Of a stretch of DNA of 64,000 bases, positions 36,711 to 48,850 are shown one piece after another. The stretch comes from Gigaspora rosea. Its lineage: Eukaryota > Glomeromycota > Glomeromycetes > Diversisporales > Gigasporaceae. Position numbers and translations under genes: made by a program. A model generated the notes under the pieces. It searched no databases. It saw only the letters and a program-made list of their open reading frames with translations, and was not told the origin of the DNA. The DNA is taken from contig QKWP01000262.1 of the NCBI GenBank assembly GCA_003550325.1, forward strand, positions 222,702-286,701. The letters run 5' to 3'. Position 1 is the stretch's first letter. The number at the start of each line of letters is the position of its first letter.

Positions 36711-37028
36711 TTAGGATAGGAACAACAATGCCGATCTTTTGGAGGGGGTATACCGAATTTCCCACTTTTCGTCCAAAATTCTAGAGAAAAGACTTCTAGC
36801 GAGAATATGGTAGTAGGAATATGTTCTAATATGTTCTTGTATCCAAAAAACCTTAGGGAGAGTGTTGAAAAACTCATTTTTTAGTTCACCGCCTAGCCAA
36901 GCTATAATACTTTCGTCGACGAAAGAAAACTTCCACCAGAATTTCTTGTACCAAGGGCACCCACTGCCTGTTATCTTGCACAATTGACACTTCTGGCTTG
37001 TGTGCTGAATATATAAAGGAGTCCCCAA
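36711..37028 (-). CDS. Unrecognised 105-codon segment inside the hAT element, possibly captured
   Basis: The frame contains CQLCKITGSGCPWYKKFWWKF-like Cys/Trp-rich residues, then FVDESIIAWLGGEL and VFWIQEHIRTYSYYHILARS. The Cys-x2-Cys-x6-Cys spacing, aromatic clusters and a composition less AT-rich than the surrounding kilobases suggest former or present coding sequence. An overlapping frame (36617-36877) is less convincing. No start context or exon structure is evident. It may be a fragment of a host gene or of the element's own protein. I do not recognise a family. Confidence 0.35.
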   Translation of the reverse strand: MGTPLYIQHTSQKCQLCKITGSGCPWYKKFWWKFSFVDESIIAWLGGELKNEFFNTLPKVFWIQEHIRTYSYYHILARSLFSRILDEKWEIRYTPSKRSALLFLS

Positions 37029-37674
37029 GAACAGAGAAGTAGGTTGACCTTTATAAAAACCAGTTTTAATAGCTGCTTTGTCTTTTACTAAGCAAATTTT
37101 TTGTTTTTCGTTTGTTCGGAAATTTGTACAAGTGATCGTTGGAAAGAGTTTGTATGCTTATTTTTTGTTTGTGAAGTAATTATTAGAAATCAATTATAAC
37201 CTAATACCATTAAATAAATATTAAATAAAAAAACTTAATAAAATTGAATTAATATATCTAAGCAAAATTGCAATAAATATAATTTGAATTTTAAGGTGAT
37301 CTGTTAGTAATGATAAAAAGTAGATTATGTTTTCTTATTTTGTATCATTTCTGAATTTATGTTAATTCTAAATTGTTATTTTAGAATTAGTATCCATTTA
37401 ACAATTATTAAAAAAAAAAGCAAGCAAAAAAAATTTAGAAATAATAATAATAAAATAAATAATAATAATAATAATTAAAAAATAAAGGATTAAAAAAAAT
37501 ATAGATATAAATACATTTGAATATTTATTGATAATTAGTAATTCATATTAATTGAACTATATTAATTATTACATATATATGTAAACTATGTGCAATAAAT
37601 TTTAATTTATTCAGAATAATACAAGTTTTGTATCTTGTCAAAAATTTAAAAATATGCAAAGGAATTAAGAAATT

Positions 37675-37811
37675 ACTATAAAAGATTATATACAAGACCT
37701 ATGTCTTTTAAATTATACCAAAAAAATTAATTGTAAAAAAAAAGAAATTAATTAGTAAAAAATGAGGATGGTTCTGATATATGGAGGTCTTGTATATGGC
37801 CTTTTATAGTA
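37675..37811. repeat. Small inverted-repeat element
   Basis: ACTATAAAAGATTATATACA through AGACCT is mirrored as ACTATAAAAGGCCATATACA through AGACCT at the other end. It is nested in the hAT-like element. Confidence 0.7.
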
Positions 37812-38768
37812 CTATCTTTGGTAACAAACAGGTATGCTTAATTATAGGCAGCTAAAAATATTTTTGCACTAAAAATATTTTAGACTGCCTAAAATATTTT
37901 TGCCATTACAACATTATATCAAGCAAAAAATAATTTAGACCCACATGTATAATTTTATTCATAATGTATTATTGCCAACATATTAGTGTAGAAAAAAAAA
38001 GTAATAAATGTTTTATGTTGCAACAGGACTTACATATATATGATCTAAACATGAAAGATAGAAATAATAACTGTCAATTATGTTTTAAATGGAATGACCT
38101 TATTACAATATATCTGTAAATTAAGCATACAATTCTATTAGTATAAACTAAAAAATAAAATAAAAAAAAAATTAAAAAAGCCAACATATGTATGTAAAAA
38201 AATACTATATATAATTATATGCATGTTTTTTTTTAATAAAACAAATACAGACAAACTAAGTTTCAGATTGTACAGGTCAACTCATTTTAAGGCCAATTTA
38301 CAATTCATAGCAGAGCTTTACTATATAGTAAATTATTTCTTTCTACCTATAAATAGTTATATTAGTTAAATTGCACAATATAGTGTTTTTGCCTATTTGG
38401 AATTCTGATCTATTTGACCCAGGCCAGAGCAATTTTTGACCCATGATCTACTGGGTCAGATAACCTATGGATCACCCAACCTGGGTCAAAGCTCTATCTT
38501 GCACTAATTAAACTTCTTTAGTACCAAAATATACAACAAATTAGTATATTTTATTTTTCTTTTTTTAAAATTTAAAAAAAGGATGCTTAATTTTGAAAAT
38601 TTATCAAAAATTCAAAATTAAGCATCTTTGATACAAATTTTAAAAAAAATAAAATAAATATACTGATATAATGTATTTTTTGCTACTAAACAAGTTTAAT
38701 TAGAGCAAAAGTAAAATTTAAAGAATCATAGAAATTTTTTGTATAATTTTATTAATAAAATTACATAA

Positions 38769-39508
38769 GGCCATATAAACTTAATTTTTTGGTTCTTATA
38801 ACCCAACTGGATCATATTTTGAAAATTTTTTGAAACCAATTTTTTATATTTTTAATAGCTGGGTGGAATTTCAAAAAATTTTTTTAAAAATATTATAAAA
38901 TTTAAAATTTTTATATATAAAATTTTTAGAAAAAAACCTAATTTGACACTAGTTGTTTGAAATATAGATTTTGTGTAACATGTAAATCAAAATAATTTTT
39001 ATCAAATAAACAAAGAAATAACTAAAATTTTTGCTAATATTAAAGTTAGAGTTAGGGCCTGGGATGGAATAGGGCATGTTTTATACCAAAATTTCATGAA
39101 AAATTTTTTTTACTAGAGCCCCAAAGATAATTTTATAGACAAAATTTTGAGATATAATTTAGTTTGGGTTTTTTGCTTTGTTTTTGTTGTACAAAAAATA
39201 ATCTGCATATGATCTACAAAGTGCATTTAATTCGATATTTTGATTGGCTTTTATATTTATTTTGTATAACTAAGTGTCAATATACCTAGTATCCAAATAG
39301 TAATAGTATAGTAATTGTCAAATTTTTAAATAATGTTCATGAGAGCAGGTTATTACTTTATTTAATATATAATGCCCAGGTTATTATTTTTAAAATTAAA
39401 ATTTAAATTTTATAATTTAAAAATTTTATAAATTTTTAAATAAAAACTCAAAGCTGTCAGGTTATTTTTTTTATATTATGAAAACCAAAAAATTAATTTT
39501 ATATGGCC
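38769..39508. mobile_element. Harbinger-type MITE, TAA target duplication
   Basis: The ends GGCCATATAAACTTAATTTT and GGCCATATAAAATTAATTTT (minus strand) continue with TTGGTT. TAA occurs on both flanks. The start GGCC matches the 16829-17038 element. The interior is AT-rich and itself contains the MITE at 38943-39282. Confidence 0.8.
38943..39282. mobile_element. Nested MITE of the TTAGGG-core family
   Basis: The ends TTGACACTAGTT and TTGACACTTAGTT (minus strand) face inward. The core has GTTAGAGTTAGGGCCTGGG and TTTATAGACAAAATTTTGAG, matching 10597-10917. Confidence 0.6.
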
Positions 39509-40339
39509 TAAAGTTCTATTATTTTCTAAATTTTACTAATTAAAACTAACTGCTTTAATTAAACTTGTTCTGCACCAAAAAAATATATCATATTGGTATG
39601 TTCTATTTTATTTTTTTTTAAATTTGTATTAAAAATACTTAATTTGAAATTTGATAAAAATTTTAAAAATTAAGTATTCTTTCTTCAAATTTTAAAAAAA
39701 GTAGAATAAATTATAGTACTTTGATGTATTTTTTAGTGCTGAAAAAGTTTACTTAGTGCAAATAGGTAGAATCAATTAGTAAAATTTAGAAAATCATAGA
39801 AGTTTGTATAATTGTATTAATAAAATTATACATTTTTTTATAATTCTCTAAATTTTACTAATTGATTCTAATTTTCACTCTAAGTAAACTTGTTTAGCAC
39901 CAAAAAATAATTATATTGATATATTTTATTTTATTTTTGTAAAGATACTTAATTTTGATTTTTTGATAAAAATTTTTAAAATTAAGCATCCTTTCTTCAA
40001 ATTTTAAGAAAAATAAAATAAAATATACCAATTTGTTATATTTTTTGGTGTTGAACAAGTTTATTTAGTTCAAGAAGTTATGATCAATTAGTATACAAAA
40101 TGAGATTTTTAATAACTTCATTAATATAATTATGCAAAATGCTATGATTCTCTAAATTTTACTAATCAATTTATACTTCTCACCCTAAGTAAACTTGTTT
40201 AGTATCTGAAAATATATATGTTATTCATATTCAAACTAGTTTGCAAACTTTGGACTAGCCCAGACCAAACTTATAATTGAGTAATTGAGTTCGAGTTTAG
40301 TATAAAGTTTGAAATAATAAAATTTAAAGTTTGAGTCTG

Positions 40340-40610
40340 GTCTGAACTAGACCAAACATGGACCCAAAACTAGGAGCACTAGTTTATATAAATGTATATG
40401 AATGCTCTACTGAACCTGAACATGTTCATGAACTTATAAACTGAACTTGAACTAAACCTGAACCAGCTAAAAAGATTAATACTAAACTGAGCCTAAACAT
40501 GTTTTAAAAAATGTTCAAGTTCAAGTTCAGGTTCAATATTGAATTAACCAGAACTTGACCTAAGTTCAGTTCAGTTTAGGTTCATAGGAACACTAACATA
40601 AACTTTACTT
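40340..40610. repeat. GAACCTGAACTT / AAGTTCAGGTTC repeats
   Basis: Ten-base words GAACCTGAAC, GAACTTGAAC and their complements recur on both strands. They form two facing clusters, probably the termini of a decayed foldback element. Confidence 0.6.
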
Positions 40611-40619
40611 TTTTTATAT

Positions 40620-42770
40620 TAATTAATTAATATTAAAGATTATATAATAAGTTAAAGAAATCAGGTTTACTTTTTTGCAACATAGGTCCCTATTTTTTAA
40701 AAAACATACTAAGTAATCAGGATCAGGTGCTCTAAGTAAAAGTGTTTAGGTTCAGGACCCCAAAAACCTTACAAAAAATAAAATTAGGACCTTATATTTA
40801 ATATATATTATATTATATTAAAAATTTCTGAAACTGCCCCTAACTCTAAAATTTAGCAAACAAACATATTAGCCAACAACATTATAGAGCATAATATTCT
40901 CTAAAAGAAATTGTTTGTTTATAAAAATAAAATTAAATTTTTAGTAGAAAAATTAGAAATTTTTGAAAATAAAGACAGTATAAAGACAATCTTTGAAATC
41001 ATTATTTTGATAATATTAATATGACTTTGATACAAAGGTTTTTATTAATAATTTATCTCTTATTAACAAAATGAAGATAGTTTGGCTTCATAATTATATT
41101 ATAATTTTTTTAATTAACATGAATTTTATTAACTACATAAATTGATATCTAAATGTACTAAAATTTGATTTTGGTTATTCTTCAATCAGTAAAATTTGAT
41201 AAATGAGCATTTAATTAAGAATTGACAAAATTTTAATTGATGCAGAACATATAGACTAGTCATTTATTCTAGCTACATTAATTATTTCAATCATGATTAT
41301 CAAGGCAATTTTACTTTTTACATTTATTCTAGTTATGTTAATTATTGCAAACATGATTATTGGGATGATAGGAGGCAATTTTACTCTATTTACATTTGTA
41401 GCCACACTAATTGTGCTTGTAAAACTTCTTGCACACTTATAACTTTTGAAGGAATATTATCAAATTTGGATTAGGCCCTAAGGAAAAATTTTATCTCATA
41501 TAATTATTGAAATTGGTTATAAAGTTTATTAGTGGCAAATTGTTTTTGTTACAATTGGATTGAAAAAATTTCATCTTGTACAAGTTGACCAATTATTTAC
41601 AAATGATTGCAAAACATAACTATATAGTACTTTTCAGAAATCTCAATAAATTAAAAAATGTATATACAGTATTAAATTTGGTTCAAATTACATATATATC
41701 TCATAATTTTAAAAACCGACATACTTTAAACCATCTTGAAGTAAACTACAAAGTAATGCATAACGTACCAGCAAATTTATTTCACAAACCTAATGTGTTT
41801 TACCTAATAATCTTTAGTAGTTCTAATAGTTATGTTTGATGGATCTTTAACAGCTTTAATATAAAAATATAATCCTCACATAATAAAATAAAGGTTTGAC
41901 GACGCTTAATAGATTTGTCATCGAAAAATTTAGTAGGCTTTCAAATGCATTACGAAATAAAAATCAATATTCTTGTAACTCGCTCATTTTTAAAAATTTA
42001 CAGTATGGACATAGAATTCAATTTCATCTGTATTAACAATCTGATAATTACTAAATTTTAAGTTAATTTTAAAATCTGCTTATTAAGTGGAATTTAGAAT
42101 TCTCTAACCAACAGTGTCAATTTAGAATTTCGTTACAACATAAGTTGATTTGGAAACCACAATAATTCGATTTTACATACAACATATATATATAGTCCTA
42201 TACGAATGTCACCTCACGGCAACTTTTTGTAATTGAACCTAATTAAAATCCCAACTTACTATTGAATTATCGTGATATAAATATGATTGCGTGTCAACTT
42301 TATGGCGCATATACTAAAAATGAACCCGATCGAATAAAACTAATGTTGTTGTCATGTCAAACCCATCTCCATACCTTAAACCCATCTCTTTTTTCTATAA
42401 ACTTATTATAACATACTATGTTATAAATTTTAGGGTTGTATAAAAATGCGCCGTAGTGAAATAGAAAATTTTTGTGCAATATTCAATATTTCGATGACCT
42501 ATAGTAAAATGCTTCTGATTTTTTTTTTTTTTAAAAAAAAAAATTATATTTAAGTATAGGAAATTAAATTGCTAAATTTTGAAATAATTGTTTCTTTGTG
42601 AATTATTAATAAAAAATTATTTACACCTTAATTCTAATTATACTATCTTAATGAGAAAATGACTAGTATTGTGAAATTCTAATTTTTTAAATCGTAATTT
42701 TTCGGAATCTATTAAAAATTTTATGGACGCTTGTTAGCGTTAATATATATATATATATATAATTATTTAT
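40620..42770. other. 2.1 kb without recognisable feature
   Basis: Very AT-rich, with an open frame at 41576-41839 that shows no domain or coding character. Confidence 0.4.
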
Positions 42771-42821
42771 CCGGCAGCTTACTATGATCGTACCACCAGA
42801 ATAATTCGATGGTGATTGTAA

Positions 42822-42852
42822 CATCATCAAATAACTTCGTTATTTGATGATG
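42822..42852. repeat. Hairpin, 14-bp arms
   Basis: CATCATCAAATAAC and GTTATTTGATGATG surround TTC. It lies in a short, relatively GC-rich block (42770-43000). Confidence 0.85.
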
Positions 42853-43935
42853 ACGCAGTTATCATCGAAAGAACTCGGATTTTTCTGTTGGTTCGGTCGT
42901 CGTAAGCCTCCAGATAAAACCGTTATTGGATGCTACGTACGCAACCAGAGAAAATGAATCATTTTGCAAATAATTCTGTTATTGGCTGCTTCTCATCCAA
43001 TAACTATATAATATATAATTGTTTAAATTTATGCATATAGTTTAAAATATTTAAACTATATTTACTATATTTGAAATTAAAATATAATAAAATTATTTTT
43101 GTTTTCCAATTTAATAATAAACCTATCTATTTTACATTTGGATTTGCAAATGAAAATCTTAGAACTTAATATTTACTTAAAAATTAAAATCTTATAAATA
43201 CATTATAAACATATTTAAATTTTAGATTTTCATAATTTAATATTTTAATATTGGGGATTTCAACGTTAACAAATAAGTGACGCATTTTGAAAATAAATAG
43301 GATTTTTTCAATAGCATTTTTACTATGTTATATTATATTTCGGAAAAATAAATTATGATTCTCTGATTTTAACTTTGATATGAAACTCTCTATTTATAAT
43401 TTTTGTATCTTTTTATAATCAAATATATAACTGATAACAATAAAAGATAGCAATAATACTTACCATTTTAATAAATTTGTGTATAGTAAGTAGATAAACT
43501 ACTAGTATCATATTGCTTTGCCTGCATTATAATTCTTCATAAAAAAAATCATGTGCATGATTCTATAATTAATGCGCATTGGACAACACTAGTTATAACT
43601 GATATATAGCCGTTGATAAGTCCTTTATGTTTTAAAGTTTAGAGAAAGTATCTTGTTTCTTCTTCTAATATCATATAATTATAAGAAAGTTCTAAACAAC
43701 CTTAATTAATGATAAAAAAATATTCATTTCAAAATTTTGCAATTTGACTTTAACTGATTGTGATTGGCATAATGGAACCCATTTCAAATTACATTATTAA
43801 CTTTAATAAAATGCGTATTACATTTTTAATAAATTAAATAAAGATTGAACGAAATTTTTCAAAAAAAAAAAAAAATTTGGCGAAATATAGATTCTGCGAA
43901 ATAATTAGAGCAAATTTTTTTTATATAAAATGATT

Positions 43936-44023
43936 ATCGTTAAAAAACGTTTCGCGACCATATGTAAACAATATTATTGTTTACATAGAAACTCTATATG
44001 GTCGCGAAACATGTTTTAACGAT
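43936..44023. repeat. Compound hairpin with GTTTCGCGACCATAT arms
   Basis: Outer arms ATCGTTAAAA...GTTTCGCGACCATAT enclose a second palindrome TGTAAACAATA/TATTGTTTACA. An extra GAAACTCT breaks the symmetry on the right. Confidence 0.8.
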
Positions 44024-44211
44024 ATCTTGTGTTCTACCAGGCCAATTTCAATGATTTTACACCATTAGAATCGCAAGAATGTGCTCTACAACTTTTGTTT
44101 AGTGGAGAAGGAAGGTCAGCTTAATAAAAAAATTCGTTATTGCTCTGACAGTGCCAGATTCCAGAAATTTGATAAACAATAATTTGATTTTCCCCAATTT
44201 TACTATATATG

Positions 44212-44495
44212 GGGATGGCTAAAGCCAGGTGCGTTTATATGTTTTTTGATTATTTAATTAAAATTAGTGTAAGGGTTAGTTAGGGGTTAGGGTTAGGGCT
44301 TGGCTTATAAGTAAAATTGTCTTCCCGACATTTTTTATTAATGCTCCTAGACAGGTTTAGACACTCGTTTTTTGTATTTTCGGCGGTTTTCACTTTTTTT
44401 CTTTGTTTTTGTCTCGTCGGGCTGATCCGTAAAGATCAAATTTTACGATTTGATTGGCTTTCTATCACGTGAACGCACCTGGCTTTAGACGACCC
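44212..44495. mobile_element. MITE with GGG..CTAAAGCCAGGTGCGTT termini
   Basis: Left GGGATGGCTAAAGCCAGGTG and right (minus strand) GGGTCGTCTAAAGCCAGGTG are near-identical inverted ends. An 8-bp duplication TATATATG flanks them, extendable to 9 (44204-44212 and 44496-44504). The core contains GTTAGGGGTTAGGGTTAGGG and AGACAGGTTTAGACACTCG. The 8-9 bp duplication would fit hAT or MULE. Confidence 0.85.
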
Positions 44496-44968
44496 TATAT
44501 ATGGTAATATATACAGCCCCTGTTTGGTATACGGATTACGAATTAAAAATTTTACAACAGTAATGGTTTACTATAGATCAGGATCTGCGTGATTGCTGAA
44601 AGTTTGCATATATCGAAATAGGACTACATAAATTTGATCTACATAGTGTATCAATACAATACCCAAATACAGAAACAAAGATATTTTGACAAGATGGTGA
44701 CACAAATAATGATTTTAAGGAGTAAACAAAAAATTTAAGTATCCTAGGATGGATTAACGGACTGTGTTGGTGTTTACCAATAGGTAGTCTTGGTACGAGT
44801 TCCGGTCGTTCACCATTCCTAAATCCTTACTGGGTAGGACGCCTGGAGTCAGGGATACAGGGATTGGACCGGTTAAACGCTTATTTGGATATCCCTATAA
44901 TTAACCACATATCCGGATATTATAATGGTTTCACGGATAAAAACTGTTCACCAAAGGGTAACCTAACG

Positions 44969-45030
44969 GGTATCTGCAGGTATCTGCAGGTATCCGCAGG
45001 TATCCGTGGGTATCCGCAAGTACCTGCGTG
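44969..45030 (+). repeat. Decamer tandem repeat GGTATCYGCA
   Basis: Six units of GGTATCTGCA/GGTATCCGCA/GGTATCCGTG. Related ATCCG words recur at 45640-45770 (TATCCGTAGGTTTATCCG and complements), so the interval 44746-45770 may be one decayed element with such subterminal repeats. Confidence 0.75.
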
Positions 45031-45039
45031 TATTAAGTA

Positions 45040-46730
45040 ACCCGGAAAATTTATAAATGCTATGTATGCTCGTAATAATCGATTGCTTTTTTAGGAAAGC
45101 TGCATGATAATTATTAACAGCAGGTTTTAGCAAGCATAACGATACGCAATAACGATACGCAATAACGATAAGTTATTTATTTCAATTGACATTTTTGTAA
45201 ACGAGATAAAGAAATTGCTACAAGATTTTTTTTTTTGAGCTACAAATTCCTCAGTTATTTTTATGTAATGTAGCGTGTATATTAATGGGGATACGTATAA
45301 ACTGCATACTTTATTAAACTGTAAACTGTACAAAAGATTAAACATCTTAATTTCATTTATGAAACCTAATATCTGCATATTAAAACACATCTAATCAATT
45401 ATGCATAATCTTTTAGTTTCTTAGTCATCGATGATTGACAATTCACTTTCTCTAACTTGACCAACTTTGATATGTCATCTAGCAAATTTACAAAAATACA
45501 GTGCCAAATTCCCTATAACTTATAAAAAACGATCATATTACAGTATATTATAACATGTGGATGTGCCGTATTGTTATACTGTGTCGTAATTATTTTATGC
45601 AACTTTATATAATGATTTTACTGAATCACTATTCATGACATCCGTAAGTATCCGGGAATTCAGATATCTGTATGATTATCTGGTATCCGTAGGTTTATCC
45701 GTTAACTGTAAGTTAAAAACTAGCAGTTATCCGGATACTGATAAACGGATAAAAAGATAGCCGGGTCCAAGCTCAAGGATGGCATGACCAAATGACTAGT
45801 GATCAGTCATTGGTCATTTCAACCCCAAATGACCTATTTAACATATGTTGACTGATAATCTAATGTCTCCAACCAATCAATATTAATTTTAGACAAAAAA
45901 AATATGATCGATAATCGTAGCTGCATATAAAAGTCAAAATTTTATAATGTTAATCGATATATATATTAAGTAAAAGTGTTCAGAAGATCAAATTTCATAG
46001 ATTCCGAAAATTTGGATAACTTCTTATTAATCATTTTTATGCTTTATGGTTATACGAAAAATTGGAAAAATTTGGCATAAACTTAAAACACAAAAATGAT
46101 TCAATAAAAAGTTATCAAAATTAGATGATTTTTTTTTAAAATATATACAATTTGTTCTTTTGAACAACTTTACTTTAGTCATTTATCATCCCTGCCTGGG
46201 GCTGATACTGGCTTTCTTTTTAAATTTTCAAAAAAAAATTTTTTTTAATAAATTAATTAGGCCACTAACAAGATATATCGATAGATTGTATTTTCATGTT
46301 AAATATCTATGCAGCGTACCCATAAAATTGTCTCCTGTAATTTTTTACAAATTAAGATTTTAAATTAAAAATCCTAATAAATTACAAACTAAGCATATCT
46401 GCTGTTCCTAAATAATATGTAGAATTATGACAAATTATCTATAATAGTTAGTAAAATTATACGTACGTACGTACAAATTATATAAATTATTTAATTAATT
46501 GATCTTAATAGCAATAAAATAATATACGTACGTCACTGATGCAGGGGTATGACACGTGTACAGTAATCTGATATATAAATAATGATCATCAATTTTTTCT
46601 TTTTTTTTAGCTTTCATAATTTCGTCTCGTGCAGGTTTCGCCGTTTATTATATGGTTTTATGGATTGTTACTTAAGCTTCGTCTTTTAATGTCATTCTTG
46701 TGTTTTAACGTTTGCATTGTGGTACAATAC
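45040..46730. other. No gene; scattered short repeats
   Basis: It includes the ATCCG cluster at 45640-45770, a self-complementary CATTTGG/CCAAATG cluster at 45785-45835 and a short ACGT tract near 46463. The minus-strand frame at 45127-45390 has no coding character. Confidence 0.4.
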
Positions 46731-46734
46731 AACA

Positions 46735-47410
46735 GGTATAGATGTTACACAATACGATGGAAAGTGATTTGCGCAGTTTTACACGATGCGTGGAGCAGTT
46801 TGCACAATGGATAAAGTAGTTTGTACACATTTGCACAACATAGAGCGTATTTGCAAAATAGGTAGAGTAGAGCAGTTTGCACAATAAGTGGAGCAATTGC
46901 ACTATACGTAGAGCGTTCCATATTTAATAGGTAAAAGGTTGCTCCATAAATAGACGATAGATAGTTGCACTATACGACAAGAAGTTGCATGATCTGTGAA
47001 CAGTTTTACATAATACAGCCCTATAAAAAAATCTCTTGGAATTGTTCAGAAAATTATCCGATTTTTGTTCGGAAAATCGACTCAATTCCGAACATTTTAA
47101 AGAATGTTTATTGGAAGTATATGTTTTTATATGGTTTTTATGGGTTTTATACATTTTCTATTCGTTTATTATACGACAATTTTTAATCAAACAAAACATT
47201 TCTATAATTACATCCCATACAAACACGTAATGAAAACAGCACAAACATAAGCCCTTGTTCGGAAAATCGACACTATTCCGAACAATTCCTGAACCAATTT
47301 TTATAAGGATAGAGTAGTTTCTATTATAGGTCGAACAGTTGGCAATACTTAGAGAAATCGCATGATGCATGGAATAGTAGCACAACGTGAAGCAATACAA
47401 TACGTGAAGC
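46735..47410 (+). repeat. GTGGAGCAGTTTGCACAATA minisatellite, interrupted
   Basis: Degenerate units of 22-30 bp with the core GAGCAGTTTGCACAATA run from 46735 to about 47015. They resume at 47310-47410 (GAATAGTAGCACAACGTG). The 47023-47308 element separates the two parts. Confidence 0.65.
47023..47308. mobile_element. Inverted-repeat element with TTCGGAAAATCGA motifs
   Basis: The ends resemble CCTATAAAAAAATCTCTTGG and, inverted, CCTTATAAAAATTGGTTCAGG, both followed by AATTGTTC. Two internal copies of TGTTCGGAAAATCGAC next to TTCCGAACA are themselves small palindromes. It interrupts a minisatellite. Confidence 0.6.
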
Positions 47411-47617
47411 AAGAATACGAAGATAGGATACACATATTGTACTAAATTTTTTGATCAATTTTAGTTGACTACCTAATTTCATGTAAACTTTCAATGATGT
47501 GGAATTATCATTAACAATGTTATGGAAAGAATGGCGTGGAAATATCATTAACAATGTTATGAAGAGAACCGGCAAGAAATTTTAAAGATGCAAGACTTAC
47601 AAGAATACAGTGATTTG

Positions 47618-47843
47618 GATCGAATTCCGAACACGTGATGACTTTGGAAAACTTTCAATTTTTTTTGACGTTAAGGTGGGTTAATTTTGAAGCTTGTTTT
47701 AGTGTAAAAAGGATATATTTATAGTAAAAACATCAAGAAAAATTTTTATTTAGAACACGAAAGGTGGTAATTTTTTTTTTATTTATGCTGATTCCTCGTT
47801 GGTTAATTTAGGATCGGATCATCATGTGTTCGGAAAATCGATC
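47618..47843. mobile_element. MITE-like element with GGATCGAWTTCCGAACAC ends
   Basis: The left end GGATCGAATTCCGAACACGT is mirrored as GGATCGATTTTCCGAACACA. The core TTTATAGTAAAAAC, AGAACACGAAAGGTGG resembles the 34917-35223 element. Its terminal motif is the same TTCCGAACA palindrome half found at 47060-47290. Confidence 0.6.
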
Positions 47844-48242
47844 CTACGTCCTTGCATTATTAGAATATTCAGTTTAACGCTGAATGTTGAAGGGCAATAT
47901 CTATTAATTCCTTTTTAATTACCTTTCAAAGTCACCCAAATTCATCATTTGGGTATATAATTTATAACATGTTAACGATTAATTGGGTATGATAGAGTTA
48001 GAAATTGAGAAAACTTAGAAAAAGGATATAAGCTTTAAAAATGCCATTAAATGATCTTTAATTTCAATGTTTCTAGGATAGTAATTAGGTAATTTTAACC
48101 GATTAAAATTCTATATTAGCATAACGAGATTGCGTTTTTTTCGTTTTCTGAGCAAAAAAAAAAAAAGTTGCACGTAAAATAAAGATAATAAAGCCGCGTT
48201 ATAGTTATAAATGGGTTGGAACAGTAGATCTGTTAACTTCTA

Positions 48243-48362
48243 TTAGTAAAATTGTTTTTTAATTAGATCACAAAAGAAATTATTGGTTTAAATTACAGTG
48301 TTTTAGTAAAATTGTTTTTTAATTAGATCACAAAAGAAATTATTGGTTTAAATTACAGTGTT
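48243..48362 (+). repeat. Perfect 60-bp tandem duplication
   Basis: TTAGTAAAATTGTTTTTTAA and the following 40 bases occur twice without any difference. The copy ends lie about 490 bases upstream of the F-box gene start. Perfect identity implies a recent event. Confidence 0.95.
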
Positions 48363-48850
48363 TTAATTAAATTATGTGAACACGGGCACAATGTACCTTG
48401 CACCATATACTAAGAAATTAATGCTAATTCAAAACATATTATGATATTAATTAATAATTAAGACACTGGATCTGCAATTAATAATTCTTGGTTTAAGATC
48501 GGCTGTCTATTCAAACTTTACTCAGCTGGGAAGAGCATTCTGACAGCTGAAAAATGCGGATACAGATTTTTTGTTTTCTTGTTTTTTTTTTCGAGCGAAT
48601 AGATTCAATTATCGATTTCGAATTCATCGAATCCGATCAATTCATATGTTCGTCAAGTAATTTATAATCGCGTGGTGTTAATAGGTGTTATAATAATGTC
48701 CGTTATAGTTAGTCAATCATACGTATGCCGGATGTTCTGGATTATAGATCATCGATAATCTGTTAACGCTACTATTAATTTGAAGATCAATTGAAAATTT
48801 TTATCTTTACTTTTTTCATTTGAAATTTTTACCTTTACTTATATTATAAA

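Larger units (their letters stand above)
35760..38496. mobile_element. hAT-like element, 2.7 kb, 8-bp target duplication
   Basis: Both ends read TAGAGCTTTGACC, a perfect 13-bp inverted repeat. They are flanked by perfect TCTTGCAC duplications (35752-35759 and 38497-38504). Subterminal GACCCAGG/GGGTCA words cluster on both sides, as in many hAT elements. Without the insert, the flanks join into the local palindrome repeat. No hAT transposase domain is visible. It contains a block of higher GC with an open frame (36150-37100). Confidence 0.85.
35640..40175. repeat. Array of alternating AT-rich palindromes
   Basis: Two palindromic blocks alternate. One is centred on TATAATTTTATTAATAAAATTATA, with arms reading AGAATCAATTAGTAAAATTT. 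The other is centred on a GGATGCTTAATTTTGA hairpin, with arms ending CTAAGTAAACTTGTTTAGCACC. Copies lie at about 35640-35760, 38497-38760, 39510-39880 and 39880-40175. The 35760-38496 hAT element and the 38769-39508 MITE are insertions that split individual blocks. Confidence 0.65.

Noticed and set aside
41576-41839. 87-codon open frame on the plus strand
   Set aside because: No recognisable motif, AT-driven composition, and no support from neighbouring exons.
42822-42852. loxP-like ATAACTTCGTTAT hairpin
   Set aside because: The arms and spacer do not match loxP, and the similarity is limited to a few bases.
44270-44310. GGGGTTAGGGTTAGGG run as an internal telomere
   Set aside because: Only about two or three units are present, always at the same place inside MITE copies, so this is element sequence rather than a telomere fusion.
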